Positions 62,999-64,000 of a stretch of DNA of 64,000 nucleotides are shown piece by piece. The notes beneath the pieces were generated by a model. The model worked only from the letters and a program-made list of their open reading frames with translations, was not told the origin of the DNA and did no database searches. The first letter of the stretch is position 1. Each line of letters begins with the position of its first letter. The position numbers and the translations under genes were made by a program. The DNA is from JAITVM01 sp031551135. Its GTDB lineage: Bacteria > Bacillota > Clostridia > Lachnospirales > JAITVM01. Where the stretch lies: positions 32,447 through 96,446 of the forward strand of contig JAVBOA010000005.1 in NCBI GenBank assembly GCA_031551135.1, in the 5' to 3' direction.

Positions 62999-64000
62999 AT
63001 GAAAGCCTATAAAACAGAAATTAAATTGACAAAAGACCAACAAATAAAGCTGAAAAAGACAATCGGCGTTTGTAGATATATTTATAATTTTTATATTTTT
63101 CATAATAAAGAAATCTATGAGAAAGAGAAGCTCTTCGTCACAGCCAATGATTTTTCAAAATGGCTTAATAATAATTATTTGCACAATAATCCTGATAAGG
63201 CATGGATAAAAGAAGTATCCAGCAAGTCTGTAAAGCAATCTATTGTGCATGCGGAACAAGCTTTTAAACGATTTTTTAAAGGTCTAAGTGGCTTTCCAAA
63301 ATTCAAGAAAAAAAGAAACCAAGATGTAAAAATGTATTTTGTGAAAACAGATGCAAAAACCATTATTAAATGCGAAAGGCATAGAATACAAATACCGACA
63401 ATTGGTTATGTAAGGCTGAAAGAATATGGTTATCTACCTACGGATAAAATCATTAAAAGCGGAACTCTGTCTATAAAAGCCAATAAATTTTATGTTTCTG
63501 TGCTGACAGATGAAGCATTGGAATCACAAAAAATAGACCCAGAGAAAATTGGATTTGGGATAGATTTAGGAATAAAGGAATTTGCAACAGTAAGCGACGG
63601 ACGAATATTTAAAAATAAGAATAAATCTTCAAAAATAAAAAAATTAGAAAAGAGACTTAGACGAGAGCAGAGAAGTTTAAGCCGGAAATACGAAAATAAA
63701 AAAAAGCGAGGTGAAAATCTGCTAACTGTAAAATCTGCAAATATAGAGAAAAATATACTCAGAGTGCAAAAATTACATCAAGAGCTTGCAAGAAAACGAA
63801 AAGAATATATCCGATATGTAGTTAGTATTTTAGTGAAAACCAAGCCTAAATATATAACAATAGAGGATTTAAACGTATCCGGAATGATGAAAAACAAACA
63901 TCTGTCAAAAGCAATCGCACAGCAAAATTTCTACTATTTCAAAGAATGGCTGATTTATAAATGCAGACAATCGGGAATAGAAATAAGAATAGCAGATAGA
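62999..64000 (+). mobile_element. tnpB: IS605-type TnpB (OrfB) nuclease gene, cut at the window end
   Basis: The frame is open from the ATG at 62999 (ribosome site AGAGGA) to the last base, 334 codons. It begins KAYKTEIKLTKDQQIKLKKT and has the N-terminal helical part, then the RuvC-like nuclease: Asp189 in GIDLGIKEFATV and Glu289 in TIEDLNVSGMM. The zinc ribbon and last RuvC motif must lie beyond the window. TnpB proteins are RNA-guided DNA nucleases that help IS200/IS605 elements persist. No tnpA is seen upstream, so this is an IS1341-like or solo tnpB copy; the guide RNA region would be past its 3' end. Confidence 0.88.

Overview
The window is low-GC DNA from a spore-forming Firmicute, most likely a Clostridia member. 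The evidence is SpoVG, SpoIIQ, clostridial-type phosphate and glycogen genes, BlaI/BlaR1 regulation, strong GGAGG ribosome sites, and an S10-spc-alpha supercluster in Gram-positive order with adk-map-KOW-infA embedded. I saw no rRNA, tRNA, CRISPR array or prophage. Both ends are cut: the left inside plsY, the right inside an IS605-type tnpB.

Layout. 1-2.5 kb: plsY(partial)-gpsA, a lipoprotein and spoVG. 2.5-5 kb: glgC-glgD (ADP-glucose synthesis). 5-9.6 kb: murC, then a DnaD-like and DnaC-like helicase-loading pair preceded by a cluster of DnaA-box-like sites. 9.6-13 kb: a secreted multi-repeat protein, a stand-alone LuxR-type HTH whose start codon position reads ACG, and a membrane LuxR regulator. 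13-29.5 kb: 27 ribosomal proteins plus rpoA, secY, adk, map, infA and a KOW protein, all on the minus strand from a promoter near 29.4 kb. 29.5-41.4 kb: a sugar ABC transporter with GH130, GH38 and GH20 enzymes that have no signal peptides, a Fpg-like gene at the end, and a divergent LacI regulator. This looks like an import-then-digest pathway for mannose/GlcNAc glycans. 41.5-44.6 kb: murA, spoIIQ and an amidase. 45-50.7 kb: a DUF4914-like P-loop protein, uxuB, uxuA and a GntR regulator (hexuronate branch). 50.7-57.1 kb: pstSCAB-phoU-phoBR, with a well-placed Pho box before pstS. 57.2-60 kb: blaI-blaR1 and a lipoprotein with no standard start codon. 60.4-62.4 kb: ywlG and a class B penicillin-binding protein. 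The remainder holds a possible orphan small RNA and the tnpB.

The main unexpected structure is a family of short palindromic elements (MITE-like, ends ATACTATTTCC). Two near full-length copies lie in opposite orientations (13.1 and 60.0 kb), with shortened copies at 38.0, 53.1 and 62.4 kb and single ends at 13.0 and 44.7 kb. Other points of interest are the two genes with non-canonical start positions, the DnaA-box cluster at dnaD, the DUF4914/mannonate neighbourhood, a Fpg-like protein without the N-terminal proline, and a small ORF in the rpsJ leader. All functional names come from reading translated sequence; no database search was run.
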